Part shown: one piece after another, positions 8,651 to 17,687 of the stretch
How the letters are laid out: each line of letters begins with the position of its first letter
Numbering within the stretch: position 1 is the stretch's first letter
From: Acidobacteriota bacterium
Lineage (GTDB): Bacteria; Acidobacteriota; Blastocatellia; Pyrinomonadales; Pyrinomonadaceae
DNA: 64,000 nt
Assembly (NCBI GenBank): GCA_016715115.1
Contig: JADKBM010000016.1
Span: forward strand, 930,001 to 994,000
Reading direction: 5' to 3'
Notes under the pieces: generated by a model
The model's input: only the letters and a program-made list of their open reading frames with translations
Databases searched by the model: none
Told to the model about the DNA's origin: nothing
Translations under genes and position numbers: made by a program

Positions 8651-10399
8651 ATGAAGAAGTTTGTTTTCAGCCTGACGATCGGATTGCTCGCGGCATTTAC
8701 GTCGCTCGCCCAAGATCCGACGCCAACCGCGACGCCTTCAAAACTCCCGGACGACGTCCCGCCGATCGCCCCGGATTTCCGCGCGCCGGTACGGCCGATG
8801 CCGTCGCTCGAACGCGTCGGCGTCGATGTCGCGAATCAACTTCCGATCTCGCTCAATGACGCGATCAAGCTTGCACTCGACAATAACAACGATATCGCGA
8901 CTTCCAAAAAGGACGTCGAGATCGCCGAATTCAATCTCCGCGGCGCTGACGCCGTTTACGCGCCGAACTTTACGTCGGACACTTTCTACGAACGCCGTAC
9001 GACGCCGACGGCATCGATCATCGGCGGCGCCGTCAATGGCGCGGTCACGCTCAGCACGCTTTCGAGCACTGCCGGCGTCGGCGGCTTTTCGCGCTTTGCG
9101 GGCGGTTCGTACAATCTCGGGTTCAGTTCGTCGCGGACCAACACGTCGAATCTCAACGCGACTCTCAATCCGCAGTTTCCAACGGCGTTGTCGTTTCTTT
9201 ATGTCCAGCCGCTCCTTCGCGGGCGCCGTTTCGACAACCAGCGGCGGACGATCGAGATCGCGAAAAGATCGCTGAGCATCACCGACGAGCAGTTTCGGCA
9301 GACCGCTGTCGAAGTCATCGCCAATGTCGAGCAGGCTTATTGGGACCTGGCGTACTCGCTGCGAAATCTCCAGGTTCAGATCGACGCCGTCAAACAGGCG
9401 CGGCTGCAGCTCGAAAGCAATCAGAGGCTCGTCGCAAAAGGCGTTATCGCGCCGATCGACGTCGTCGCCTCGAACGCCCAGATCACGACATTTGAACAGG
9501 GAGTTTACGCCGCGCAGGACACGGTCACGCAGGCCGAAAATCGACTCAAGACGCTGATGCTTCCGAATCGCGCGAACGCGATGTGGTCGAGGGCACTCGT
9601 CCCGGTTTCGCCGATCGAGGTCGAGGTTCCGCGTGTCCCGCTTGAGAAAGCCGTTGAAACCGCGCTCACGAATCGCCAGGAGATCGCGCAGCTAAAAACG
9701 TCAGCCGAGATCAACAAAATCAACGAGCGTTACTTTCGCGACCAGACAAAACCGCAGGTCGATCTGACGGGCAGCTATACCTCGAGCGGCCTCGCCGGTG
9801 CGACAACAGCGGCCTCGATCAATCCGGCGACCGGTCTGAGCCGCGTGCCGGACAACCTCGTCGGCGGCTATTTCAATTCGCTCGGCAATCTCATCACTCA
9901 GGATTATCCGACATTTCGCATCGGGCTGACGATCACGTTCCCGTTCGGCAACCGAGTCGCGAAAGCGAATCTCGGCCGGACGTTGGCGGAAGCGAGTCAG
10001 CTCGAGAATTCGACCGCGCAGGTCGAGCAAACCATTGAGGCCGAGGTCCGCAACGCGCTTCAGTCGCTTCGGTCGGCGGAAGCGCGTCTTCAGGCCGCCG
10101 CCGCGACGCGTGCCTCGGCCGAGCAGCTTTACGAGAGCGAGGAACGCCAGTTCAGGGCCGGAACGACGACCGTTTTTCTCGTCTTCCAGCGCCAGAACGA
10201 ACTTATCGCAGCGCGCGGACGCGAACTGCAGGCACAGACTGATCTCAACAAGGCGATTTCCAATTTCCAGCGCGCGACCGGAACGACACTCGAGGTCAAC
10301 AGCGTCGAGATCACGAAAGAGACAACGCCCTCGCGGTTCATCATTCGCCGTCCCGCCGATTTCGGTTCACGCGTGTTCACGGCCGGGAAGAAAGAATAG
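8651..10399 (+). CDS. TolC-family outer-membrane efflux protein
   Basis: 582 residues from ATG 8651. A GTG at 8636 is in frame and would overlap the pump gene by 11 bases, but the ATG begins directly with a classic signal peptide (MKKFVFSLTIGLLAAFTSLAQ). Two OEP-type repeats are visible: ISLNDAIKLALDNNNDI near residue 70 and a second helical half with LEKAVETALTNRQEI around residue 335, each followed by long Ala/Gln/Glu coiled-coil stretches, ending in the typical VFLVFQRQNELIAARGRELQ segment. TolC homologues trimerise into the outer-membrane exit duct of tripartite pumps. Position immediately behind the RND pump gene fixes its role. Confidence 0.9.
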   Translation: MKKFVFSLTIGLLAAFTSLAQDPTPTATPSKLPDDVPPIAPDFRAPVRPMPSLERVGVDVANQLPISLNDAIKLALDNNNDIATSKKDVEIAEFNLRGADAVYAPNFTSDTFYERRTTPTASIIGGAVNGAVTLSTLSSTAGVGGFSRFAGGSYNLGFSSSRTNTSNLNATLNPQFPTALSFLYVQPLLRGRRFDNQRRTIEIAKRSLSITDEQFRQTAVEVIANVEQAYWDLAYSLRNLQVQIDAVKQARLQLESNQRLVAKGVIAPIDVVASNAQITTFEQGVYAAQDTVTQAENRLKTLMLPNRANAMWSRALVPVSPIEVEVPRVPLEKAVETALTNRQEIAQLKTSAEINKINERYFRDQTKPQVDLTGSYTSSGLAGATTAASINPATGLSRVPDNLVGGYFNSLGNLITQDYPTFRIGLTITFPFGNRVAKANLGRTLAEASQLENSTAQVEQTIEAEVRNALQSLRSAEARLQAAAATRASAEQLYESEERQFRAGTTTVFLVFQRQNELIAARGRELQAQTDLNKAISNFQRATGTTLEVNSVEITKETTPSRFIIRRPADFGSRVFTAGKKE

Positions 10400-10414
10400 A
10401 GATAAATCGATAAT

Positions 10415-10464
10415 CGTGACCATCGTCACATACATCATTGCGGCGTCTTGTGATAATGTTCACA
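10415..10464 (+). promoter_or_regulatory. two CRP/FNR-family-type operator palindromes
   Basis: Two sites with TGTGA-N6-TCACA symmetry lie in tandem: CGTGA-N6-TCACA at 10415-10430 and TGTGA-N6-TCACA at 10449-10464. The second sits inside a perfect 10-bp inverted repeat (10444-10453 and 10460-10469). Centres are 34 bp apart and the second is about 110 bp before the start of the secreted propeller protein. A CRP-family regulator is inferred from the match to the known consensus. Confidence 0.55.
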
Positions 10465-10565
10465 AGACGTCAGTTGCTTTGTTCGTCATTGATCCCCGGT
10501 TCTGACATCTTTTTAACCGACAAAAGCAGAACCCCCGGTTAAATAAATAACTGGAGGAAACGATA

Positions 10566-12581
10566 ATGTTTTCAGATCTCTTTCGAGCGCTTCCCGTTCG
10601 GGCCGACGAGTTTACGGGCAAATCGAATAAATTCAAATTCCGCGGCGGAGTCTGGCTAAAGACGGTTGCCGCGTTCGTTTTTTTGATACTCTTCGCCAAT
10701 TCCGGCGCAGCGGCTCCGCCAAACTACCAACTTCAATTTCTCGGCAACGGCTCTCCGGCAGCGATCAACAACAACGGGATCGTCGTCGGAGCGCGGCTCT
10801 CGGGCAACAATTACACGCCGCTTGTCAGCGCCAACGGCGCCGCGTGGCAAGTGCTTCCCCTGCTTCCCGGCGCGATGAGCTGTTTTCCAACTGACGTCAA
10901 CGACGCCGGCGTGATCGTCGGGGTTTCGTTCGACACGCAATGGAATCCCTCGGCAGTCCGCTGGAGAACCGGCAAAGGCGGAGCGTACGCCATCGAAACA
11001 CTTCCGCGGGTCGCCGGACATACTTCGTCCTACGCGCTCGCGATCAACAATCTCGGACAGGTCGTCGGCTCGCGAAGTTCGCTCGGCTATTCTCCGACCG
11101 GAACCGGTTGGCTCTACAGCGACGCGCTCGGCGCGGTCGATCTAACGACCTACAATTTTTGGGTCTATCCGCGCACGCTCAACGACAACGGGATCATCAT
11201 CGGCGGCCAGGAGCGTCTGAATCTGAACACCGGACAAGTCGATGTGATCGGCGCCGGACCCTCCAACTACAATCCCGTCGGCGGCGTCGCGATCAACAAC
11301 AACGGACAGATCGCCGGAACCGCTTCGCTGCGTTCTTCGTCGCTGAACATCGTTTCGCTTTTCCGCTATGAACCGGCCTCGGGTTGGACCTATCTCACCG
11401 GAACCTCGAGATACACGGCCGCCTACAGTATCAATGAAAACGGCGATATCGGATACGGCGAACTCGGCGCGGGGATCTATCTCGAAGGGCTCGGAGTTTA
11501 CGGCGTCGGAAGCCTGCTGGATCCGATCTACACCAACCAGGGTTGGACGATCACCGGGAGCGGCGCGTACATCAACGATCTGAGATCGGTCGCGACCATC
11601 GGCCGAAACTCGGTGACAGGTGAGACCGGCGGAGTCCTGCTGACGGTTATCGGACAACTTCCGCCGCCGACCGCTCCGGCAAATCTGACCGGCGTCGCGC
11701 ATCCGGGAACGCGTATGGAGCCGTTCAACTCGATCAATTTGAGTTGGCAGAATACGAGTTCACTGATGCGCTCTTTCGAACTTCAGCGTCGCGACGTTAC
11801 GACGAGCAATTGGGTGAACCTGTCATTGATCCCGCCGGGCAGCGGAATCACGCACATCGATACGACCGTCGGAGTCGCGGTCACATATGAGTACCGAGTT
11901 CGCGCGGTCGGCCTCGGCGGCCCGGGACCTTGGTCCGAAAGCGTTACGGTGACATCTCCGACAACGCCGCTCGACCAGACGCCGCCGACGGTCGCGATCG
12001 TCAATCCGGTTGACGGCGCGAACGTTTCGGGAATCGTCCCGGTGACGGCGACGGCGACCGACAACGTCGCTGTCGAGCATTTCGAAATAAGCTTCTGGAA
12101 TCAGTACACCGGTCAGGAAGTTATTCTCGGAACGACCGTGAACGGCCAGTTGACCGTCAACTGGGATACACGCGGGCTGACGGCGGCGACCTATCGTTTG
12201 CGGGCTTTTGCCTACGACACGATGGGCAACTGGACCACAAAGGACATCAACGTCAATGTCGGAGGGACGACGACAAACCTGTTGCGTGTCAACAGCATCA
12301 CTCTTTCGGCAACGGCCCGGAACACCGTTTTCGTCTTCGGTCGGGTCAATATCCGCGACGGAAACAACGAGATGGTTCGCGGCGCGACCGTGACCGGTCA
12401 ATGGACGCTTCCGTCCGGACAAACCGAGATCGATACGGCGACGACCGGTGCGTCCGGCAACGTGACGTTTATGGCCGAGGGGCGACGCGGAACATTTACC
12501 CTCCGGATTCTGAGCGTCACGAGGTCCGGTTATACGTTCGATATGACGAACAGCGTGATGACCGCAAGCATCACGCGTTAG
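10566..12581 (+). CDS. secreted multidomain protein: HAF-type propeller, FnIII and Ig-like domains
   Basis: 671 residues; start chosen because GGAGG lies 8 bases upstream of the ATG. A long positively charged N region precedes a signal segment (about residues 33-50, LKTVAAFVFLILFANSGAAA). Residues about 50-365 contain repeats of the type INNNGIVVG, VNDAGVIVG, INNLGQVVG, LNDNGIIIG, INNNGQIAG and INENGDIGYG, the HAF/extracellular propeller repeat. Next follow a fibronectin III-like module (about 370-465, ending YEYRVRAVGLGGPGPWSESV), a bacterial Ig-like module (VAIVNPVDGANVSGIVPVTATATD) and a last beta-sandwich with Ig-like features. No enzyme motif. It is probably an exported surface or matrix protein, possibly under CRP-family control through the upstream palindromes. 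Confidence 0.7.
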   Translation: MFSDLFRALPVRADEFTGKSNKFKFRGGVWLKTVAAFVFLILFANSGAAAPPNYQLQFLGNGSPAAINNNGIVVGARLSGNNYTPLVSANGAAWQVLPLLPGAMSCFPTDVNDAGVIVGVSFDTQWNPSAVRWRTGKGGAYAIETLPRVAGHTSSYALAINNLGQVVGSRSSLGYSPTGTGWLYSDALGAVDLTTYNFWVYPRTLNDNGIIIGGQERLNLNTGQVDVIGAGPSNYNPVGGVAINNNGQIAGTASLRSSSLNIVSLFRYEPASGWTYLTGTSRYTAAYSINENGDIGYGELGAGIYLEGLGVYGVGSLLDPIYTNQGWTITGSGAYINDLRSVATIGRNSVTGETGGVLLTVIGQLPPPTAPANLTGVAHPGTRMEPFNSINLSWQNTSSLMRSFELQRRDVTTSNWVNLSLIPPGSGITHIDTTVGVAVTYEYRVRAVGLGGPGPWSESVTVTSPTTPLDQTPPTVAIVNPVDGANVSGIVPVTATATDNVAVEHFEISFWNQYTGQEVILGTTVNGQLTVNWDTRGLTAATYRLRAFAYDTMGNWTTKDINVNVGGTTTNLLRVNSITLSATARNTVFVFGRVNIRDGNNEMVRGATVTGQWTLPSGQTEIDTATTGASGNVTFMAEGRRGTFTLRILSVTRSGYTFDMTNSVMTASITR

Positions 12582-12612
12582 AATAGCCGGCGGCATCGCC
12601 GAAAGACGCGGA

Positions 12613-12654
12613 AAACACGCGCAACTGTTGCGTTTTCAACGGTTGCGCGTGTTT
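12613..12654 (+). terminator. strong hairpin after the secreted propeller gene
   Basis: A 13-bp perfect inverted repeat (12613-12625 / 12642-12654) continues inward through one T-G pair and four more base pairs to a 6-nt loop, giving an almost uninterrupted 18-bp stem followed by TTT. It begins 31 bases after the stop codon. The U tract is short, so termination may need a factor. Confidence 0.6.
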
Positions 12655-12967
12655 CACACACTCGGTTCCAGTTCGCGGATCTCGAAAGACGAGATCGGGC
12701 TTTCGCCGGAGCACGGCCACTGGGGAGAACGATCATCGCCAAAAGCCGGCCGTTGGGCTTGCATTCGGCGAATCGATATGGCAAGAATAGAACCATCCGA
12801 TGAACGTCATTTCGTCCCAATTTCGTCATTTCCACCATCACGCGCACAACCACCATCGCGCGGACTAGTTTTGTTTTCCCGATAAATTAGTTTCATCAAA
12901 CCCGGCGCGAACTTCGAAAAAGTCTCGAAAAGCGCTGTTTTGTCGTTTTTCCACAATCGAAACAAGT

Positions 12968-13825
12968 ATGCGAAAACTGAAAATTGCGATCCAAAAATCA
13001 GGCCGGCTCAGCGACGAATCGGTGACTCTGCTGCGGAAATGCGGAATCCGTTTCAAGAACGGCTCGGGCAAACTCAGGACGGAGGCCGAGAACTTTCCGC
13101 TCGAGGTTTTCTTTCTGCGTGACGACGATATTCCCGAGTACGTTTCCGACGGCGTCGCGGACGTCGGGATCGTCGGGGAAAACGTTCTCGCGGAAACATC
13201 GCGCGATGTCGTCGTGGTCGAAAAACTTGGTTTCGGGCGTTGCCGGCTCTCGCTCGCGATACCAAAGAGCCTCGATTTCGATGGCGTAAAGAGCCTCGAG
13301 GGCAAGCGCATCGCGACGAGTTACCCGAACATCCTCGGGCGATTTTTGAGCGCGGCAGGAGTCGCCGCCGAAACACACAGGATCAGCGGTTCGGTCGAGA
13401 TCGCGCCGTCGATCGGACTCGCCGACGCGATCTGCGATCTCGTCAGTTCGGGCAGCACGTTGCTCTCGAACGGCCTCCGGGAAGTTGTGACCGTAATGGA
13501 ATCGGAAGCCGTCCTTTTTTCGCGCGGCGACCTTGACGAGGAGCTTCTGCGGATGCTCGGTAAACTCGTTTTCCGGATCAAGTCCGTCAAGTCAGCGCGG
13601 GAAAACAAGTACATTCTGCTGAACGCGCCCGACGACAGGCTGGACCGGATCGTCAGCCTTATCCCGGGAATCAAGAGCCCGACGATAATGCCGCTCGCCG
13701 CGGCCGGATGGAGTTCGCTGCATTCGGTGATCAACGAAAACGACTTCTGGGAAGTCGTCGAGAATCTGAAGAACGAAGGCGCCGAAGGGATACTGGTGTT
13801 TTCGATCGATCAGATGATCAGATGA
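12968..13825 (+). CDS. hisG: ATP phosphoribosyltransferase, long form
   Basis: 285 residues. HisG condenses ATP with PRPP in the first step of histidine synthesis. The N terminus KLKIAIQKSGRLSDES is the conserved opening, VADVGIVGENVL and GKRIATSYPNI are family motifs, and DLVSSGSTLLSNGLREV is the PRPP-binding loop. The length and the C-terminal part (VKSARENKYILLNAP, then GIKSPTIMPL) show the long form with its own ACT-like feedback domain, so no HisZ subunit is expected, and none is in the window. It is the first gene of a full his operon, but the ribosome site is poor and a 330-bp repeat region separates it from hisD. The stop codon abuts that repeat. Confidence 0.95.
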   Translation: MRKLKIAIQKSGRLSDESVTLLRKCGIRFKNGSGKLRTEAENFPLEVFFLRDDDIPEYVSDGVADVGIVGENVLAETSRDVVVVEKLGFGRCRLSLAIPKSLDFDGVKSLEGKRIATSYPNILGRFLSAAGVAAETHRISGSVEIAPSIGLADAICDLVSSGSTLLSNGLREVVTVMESEAVLFSRGDLDEELLRMLGKLVFRIKSVKSARENKYILLNAPDDRLDRIVSLIPGIKSPTIMPLAAAGWSSLHSVINENDFWEVVENLKNEGAEGILVFSIDQMIR

Positions 13826-13902
13826 TGGGATTGGGGATTGGGGATTTGGGATTGGGGATTTGGGATTGGGGATTTGGGATTGGGGATTTGGGATTGGGGG
13901 AT
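13826..13902 (+). repeat. G-rich tandem array (GGGATTGGGGATTT units)
   Basis: About five copies of a 14-nt unit made of G runs of 3-4 separated by ATT or ATTT begin at the hisG stop codon. Four or more G tracts with short loops on the coding strand could form a G-quadruplex in the his operon mRNA or DNA. Related arrays of the same orientation occur at 25545-25590. Confidence 0.8.
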
Positions 13903-13916
13903 TCCAAATTCCAGAT

Positions 13917-14075
13917 TCGGGAGCTTTGGAAAAACCCGCGGGTTCTTTGTAATCGGGTTGGGACGAGTCGGTACCATCTGCGGTAGCGGATGGTTGAAGA
14001 TCGGTGCCGCAACCAACCATCCGCTACCGCAGATGGTACCGACTCGAGCCGATTGCAACGCGATTCGGGATTCCC
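13917..14075. repeat. palindromic mobile element, copy 1 (33-bp perfect inverted arms)
   Basis: Arms at 13964-13996 and 14014-14046 are perfect 33-bp reverse complements around a 17-nt loop. The flanks (TCGGGAGCTTTG on the left, GCAACGCGATTCGGGATTCC on the right) are shared with copy 2 at 57970-58155, 44 kb away. No protein is encoded. It looks like a REP/MITE-class element mobilised in trans, inserted between hisG and hisD. Confidence 0.85.
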
Positions 14076-14157
14076 AATCTGGAACCTTGAATATTGAACC
14101 TAACCTTGAATCTGGAATCTGGAATATCTGGAATTACTCGAACCTGGAATTAGCTTT

Positions 14158-15480
14158 ATGAAGATAGTCAGTTATCCCGAACGTCAGATATGGCCCGAAC
14201 TTCTTGCGCGGCCGGCGTTTGAGTCCCAAGCACTGCGGTCAAAAGTTGCCGAGATCCTCGGGGCCGTAAGAATCGGCGGCGACGCTGAATTGAAGCGTTT
14301 GACGCGAGAATTCGACGGCGTCGAACTTGCGGAGCTGCGCGTCGGCGAGGACGAATTCGCCGCGGCAGACCTCGAAGTCGGCGATGAGCTCAAGGACGCG
14401 ATCGACATCGCGATCCGCAACATCGATCGATTCCATTCGACGCAGATCGAGATCTCAAAGCCCGTCGAAACTACGGACGGCGTTTTTTGCTGGCGAAAGA
14501 GCGTTCCGATCGAACGCGTCGGGCTCTACGTTCCCGCCGGAACCGCGCCTTTGTTTTCGACGGTTCTGATGCTCGCCGTCCCCGCCCGTCTCGCCGGTTG
14601 CGCCGAGATCGTGCTTTGTTCGCCGCCCGACAAGAACGGTCGCGTCAACTCCGCGACACTTTACGCCGCCGGCGCCTGCGGCATTTCGAAGGTCTTCAAG
14701 ATCGGCGGTGCGCAGGCGATCGCGGCGATGGCCTTCGGAACCGAAAGCGTTCCGCGCGTTTTCAAGATCTTCGGCCCCGGCAATCAATTCGTGACGGAGG
14801 CAAAACTACAGGCATCGATGGCCGGAACGGCGATCGATATGCCGGCCGGACCGTCGGAAGTTGCGATTCTTGCCGACGGAACCTGCGTCCCGGAGTTCGT
14901 CGCCGCGGACTTGCTCTCGCAGGCGGAACACGGTCCCGACAGTCAGGTTCTTCTCGTTTCGACGGACCTGAACGTCATCAACGCGACGCTCGCCGAGATC
15001 GATCTTCAGATCGAGTCCCTGCCGCGAAAGGCGATCGCTTTGGAATCGATCAGGAATTCGACGGCGGTCCTCGTCGAAGATACCGAAACTGCCGTCGATT
15101 TGCTTAACGAATACGCGCCCGAGCATCTTATTCTCGCCGTTCGCAACGCCGACGAGATCGCCGAATCGGTGACCAACGCGGGATCGGTCTTCATTGGCAA
15201 CTTCTCGTGCGAAGCCGCCGGCGACTATGCTTCCGGCACGAATCATACACTGCCGACGAACGGTTTTGCCCGCGCCTACAGCGGCGTCTCGCTCGATTCG
15301 TTCGTCAAAAAGATAACTTTCCAGAAACTGACCGCGAGCGGCATCCGAAACATTGGCCCGGCGATCGAAACAATGGCCGAAGCTGAGAATCTGCGGGCGC
15401 ACCGAAACGCCGTATCGCTTCGACTGAAGAGTTTGGCAAACGAAGAGATGATTCGGAAAGATCCGCAGGAGTCCGAGTAA
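14158..15480 (+). CDS. hisD: histidinol dehydrogenase
   Basis: 440 residues, normal length. HisD catalyses the last two oxidations, L-histidinol to histidine, with NAD and zinc. Conserved stretches are seen: ERVGLYVPAGTAPLFSTVLM, GPGNQFVTEAK, the zinc-ligand region LLSQAEHGPDSQ, NEYAPEHLIL, and GNFSCEAAGDYASGTNHTLP. The first ATG (14158) opens a normal HisD N terminus (MKIVSYPE). The gene follows a 330-bp repeat block after hisG and is 18 bp before hisC, so it is probably transcribed as part of the his operon. Confidence 0.96.
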   Translation: MKIVSYPERQIWPELLARPAFESQALRSKVAEILGAVRIGGDAELKRLTREFDGVELAELRVGEDEFAAADLEVGDELKDAIDIAIRNIDRFHSTQIEISKPVETTDGVFCWRKSVPIERVGLYVPAGTAPLFSTVLMLAVPARLAGCAEIVLCSPPDKNGRVNSATLYAAGACGISKVFKIGGAQAIAAMAFGTESVPRVFKIFGPGNQFVTEAKLQASMAGTAIDMPAGPSEVAILADGTCVPEFVAADLLSQAEHGPDSQVLLVSTDLNVINATLAEIDLQIESLPRKAIALESIRNSTAVLVEDTETAVDLLNEYAPEHLILAVRNADEIAESVTNAGSVFIGNFSCEAAGDYASGTNHTLPTNGFARAYSGVSLDSFVKKITFQKLTASGIRNIGPAIETMAEAENLRAHRNAVSLRLKSLANEEMIRKDPQESE

Positions 15481-15498
15481 TTCGTTTCAAAGACAACA

Positions 15499-16548
15499 AT
15501 GAAGATCGAGAACCTGGTACGTGCGAACATCAAAACACTGAAGCCGTATTCGTCGGCGCGCAAGGAATTCACCGGCAAGGGCGAGGTGTTTCTCGACGCC
15601 AACGAGAACAGTTTCGGCTCGCCGCTTCCGCGTGCTTACAACCGATATCCCGATCCGTTGCAGACCGAGATCAAGCGCCTGCTCGCGCCGATTGTCGGCG
15701 TTCACCCCGAACAGCTCTTTGTCGGCAACGGCTCGGACGAGGCGATCGACCTCTTGTTCCGGATCTTTTGCGAACCGCGGCAAGACAACGTCGTGATCTG
15801 TCCGCCGACCTACGGGATGTACGAGGTATCGGCCGCGATCAACGACGTCGCGGTTCGGCGGGCGCCGCTCACGAACGAGTTCCGGCTCGACACCGGGAAG
15901 ATCGGACAAACGATCGACGGACGCACAAAACTGATCTTCATTTGCTCGCCGAACAATCCGACCGGCAACGCATTTCCGCGGGAGGACATCATCGGAATCG
16001 CCCGTGGCTTCGACGGGATCGTGGTCGTCGATGAAGCCTACTTCGAATTCGCGCGCGGCGCGTCGATCGCCAGCGAGATCGGCACGTACCCGAACCTCGT
16101 CGTCCTCAGGACGTTCTCGAAAGCGTGGGGTTTGGCCGGGCTCAGAACCGGATTCGCGATCGCAAATGAAGAAGTGATCAGGCTTTTCAACAATGTGAAA
16201 CCGCCGTACAATGTTTCGCAGATCGCGCAAGAAGCAATTGTCGAAGCGCTCGGGAACCGAAACGCCGTCGAACTGATGATCGACTCGATAATCGCCGAGC
16301 GCGAGATATTGAAATACGAATTGAATCGGTTGCCATTCGTCTCGAGGGTCTATCCGTCGGACGCGAATTTCGTGCTTGTGCGCACGGCGGACGCGGATTC
16401 GATCTACCGTTTTCTGCTCGACGAACGGATCGTCGTCCGAAACCGCAACACGGTCGAACTATGTGAAGGCTGTCTGCGGATCACCATCGGAACGCCGGTC
16501 GAGAATCAACAGTTGCTGCGCGCATTGAAACGTTTCAAGAACTTATGA
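15499..16548 (+). CDS. hisC: histidinol-phosphate aminotransferase
   Basis: 349 residues, a fold-type I PLP enzyme that converts imidazole-acetol phosphate and glutamate to histidinol phosphate. Seen: DANENSFGSPLP near the N terminus, GNGSDEAIDLL, the substrate/PLP region CSPNNPTGN, VVDEAYFEFA, and the PLP lysine in RTFSKAWGLAGLRTGFA. The start lies 18 bp after hisD; its stop overlaps the hisB start by ATGA, indicating translational coupling. Confidence 0.95.
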   Translation: MKIENLVRANIKTLKPYSSARKEFTGKGEVFLDANENSFGSPLPRAYNRYPDPLQTEIKRLLAPIVGVHPEQLFVGNGSDEAIDLLFRIFCEPRQDNVVICPPTYGMYEVSAAINDVAVRRAPLTNEFRLDTGKIGQTIDGRTKLIFICSPNNPTGNAFPREDIIGIARGFDGIVVVDEAYFEFARGASIASEIGTYPNLVVLRTFSKAWGLAGLRTGFAIANEEVIRLFNNVKPPYNVSQIAQEAIVEALGNRNAVELMIDSIIAEREILKYELNRLPFVSRVYPSDANFVLVRTADADSIYRFLLDERIVVRNRNTVELCEGCLRITIGTPVENQQLLRALKRFKNL

Positions 16549-17648
16549 AGAAAGTGCTTTTCATCGACCGTGACGGAACATTGATCTTTGAACCTGTCGA
16601 TTTTCAGGTCGATTCGTTTGAGAAACTTCGCTTTCTTCCGGGTGTTTTCGCGAATCTCGGGAAGATCGCCCGCGAACTGGATTTCGAGTTGGTCTTGGTG
16701 ACGAATCAGGACGGGCTCGGAACCGAGTCGTTTCCGGAAGAGACGTTTCACCCGGTTCACGATTTTTTGATGCGGGCGCTTGCGGATGAGGGAATCGTTT
16801 TCGCCGATCAGCTGATCGACCGTTCGTTCGCGCACGAGAACAAGCAGACCCGGAAACCGAACACGGGAATGATGGCGAAGTATATCGACGGCGACTATGA
16901 CCTCGCGAATTCGTTCGTCGTCGGTGACCGCGAAACCGACGTTCAGCTTGCCCGAAATCTCGGCGCGAAGGCGATATTCATTACGAATCCGCATTTCGAA
17001 CGGCCGTCGTCTGACGATGTCCTGGTCGCGGAGAACTGGCGCGGGATCTACGAGTTACTGAAGCTTCCGCCGCGGCGCGTCGAGCGCCGGCGAACGACCA
17101 AAGAAACCGACATTCGCCTCAGGATCGATCTGGACGGAACCGGGCGTGCGGAGATTTCGACCGGAATCCCGTTTTTCGACCATATGCTCGAACAGATCGC
17201 GCGCCACGGGTCGATCGATCTTGTGATCGACGCGACGGGCGACCTTGAGGTCGACGAACATCATACTATCGAAGACACGGCGATCGCGCTCGGCGAGGCG
17301 TTCTCGATCGCGCTCGCTGACAAACGCGGAATGGAGCGTTACGGATTCTGTCTTCCGATGGACGATTGCCTGGCGCAGGTGGCGATCGACTTCGGCGGAC
17401 GAAACTGGATCGTATGGGATGCCGATTTCAAGCGGGAATTGATCGGAAAGATGCCGACGGAGATGTTCTTTCATTTCTTTAAGTCGTTCTCTGACAAGGC
17501 TTTGTGCAATTTGAACATTCGTGCCGAAGGAAGCAACGAACATCACAAGATCGAGTCGATCTTCAAGGCGTTCGCCAAGTCGGTGCGAATGGCGGTGAAG
17601 CGCGACGCGTCGATCGAAACGCTGCCGACTACAAAAGGAGCGTTCTAA
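16545..17648 (+). CDS. hisB: bifunctional histidinol-phosphatase / imidazoleglycerol-phosphate dehydratase
   Basis: 367 residues, the two-domain form. The N-terminal HAD phosphatase domain (about 1-160) shows the catalytic FIDRDGTL motif with both Asp residues and a late GDRETDVQLARN. The C-terminal dehydratase domain (about 175-367) starts at RTTKETDIRLRIDLDG and has the metal-binding HHTIED and a second cluster near SNEHHKIES. It therefore catalyses two non-consecutive steps of histidine synthesis. The start overlaps hisC by four bases. The fused form removes the need for a separate phosphatase gene. Confidence 0.95.
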   Translation: MKKVLFIDRDGTLIFEPVDFQVDSFEKLRFLPGVFANLGKIARELDFELVLVTNQDGLGTESFPEETFHPVHDFLMRALADEGIVFADQLIDRSFAHENKQTRKPNTGMMAKYIDGDYDLANSFVVGDRETDVQLARNLGAKAIFITNPHFERPSSDDVLVAENWRGIYELLKLPPRRVERRRTTKETDIRLRIDLDGTGRAEISTGIPFFDHMLEQIARHGSIDLVIDATGDLEVDEHHTIEDTAIALGEAFSIALADKRGMERYGFCLPMDDCLAQVAIDFGGRNWIVWDADFKRELIGKMPTEMFFHFFKSFSDKALCNLNIRAEGSNEHHKIESIFKAFAKSVRMAVKRDASIETLPTTKGAF

Positions 17649-17687
17649 CTTGGAGTTCCGCTTGGAACTCTGAACGGGAATAAATGA

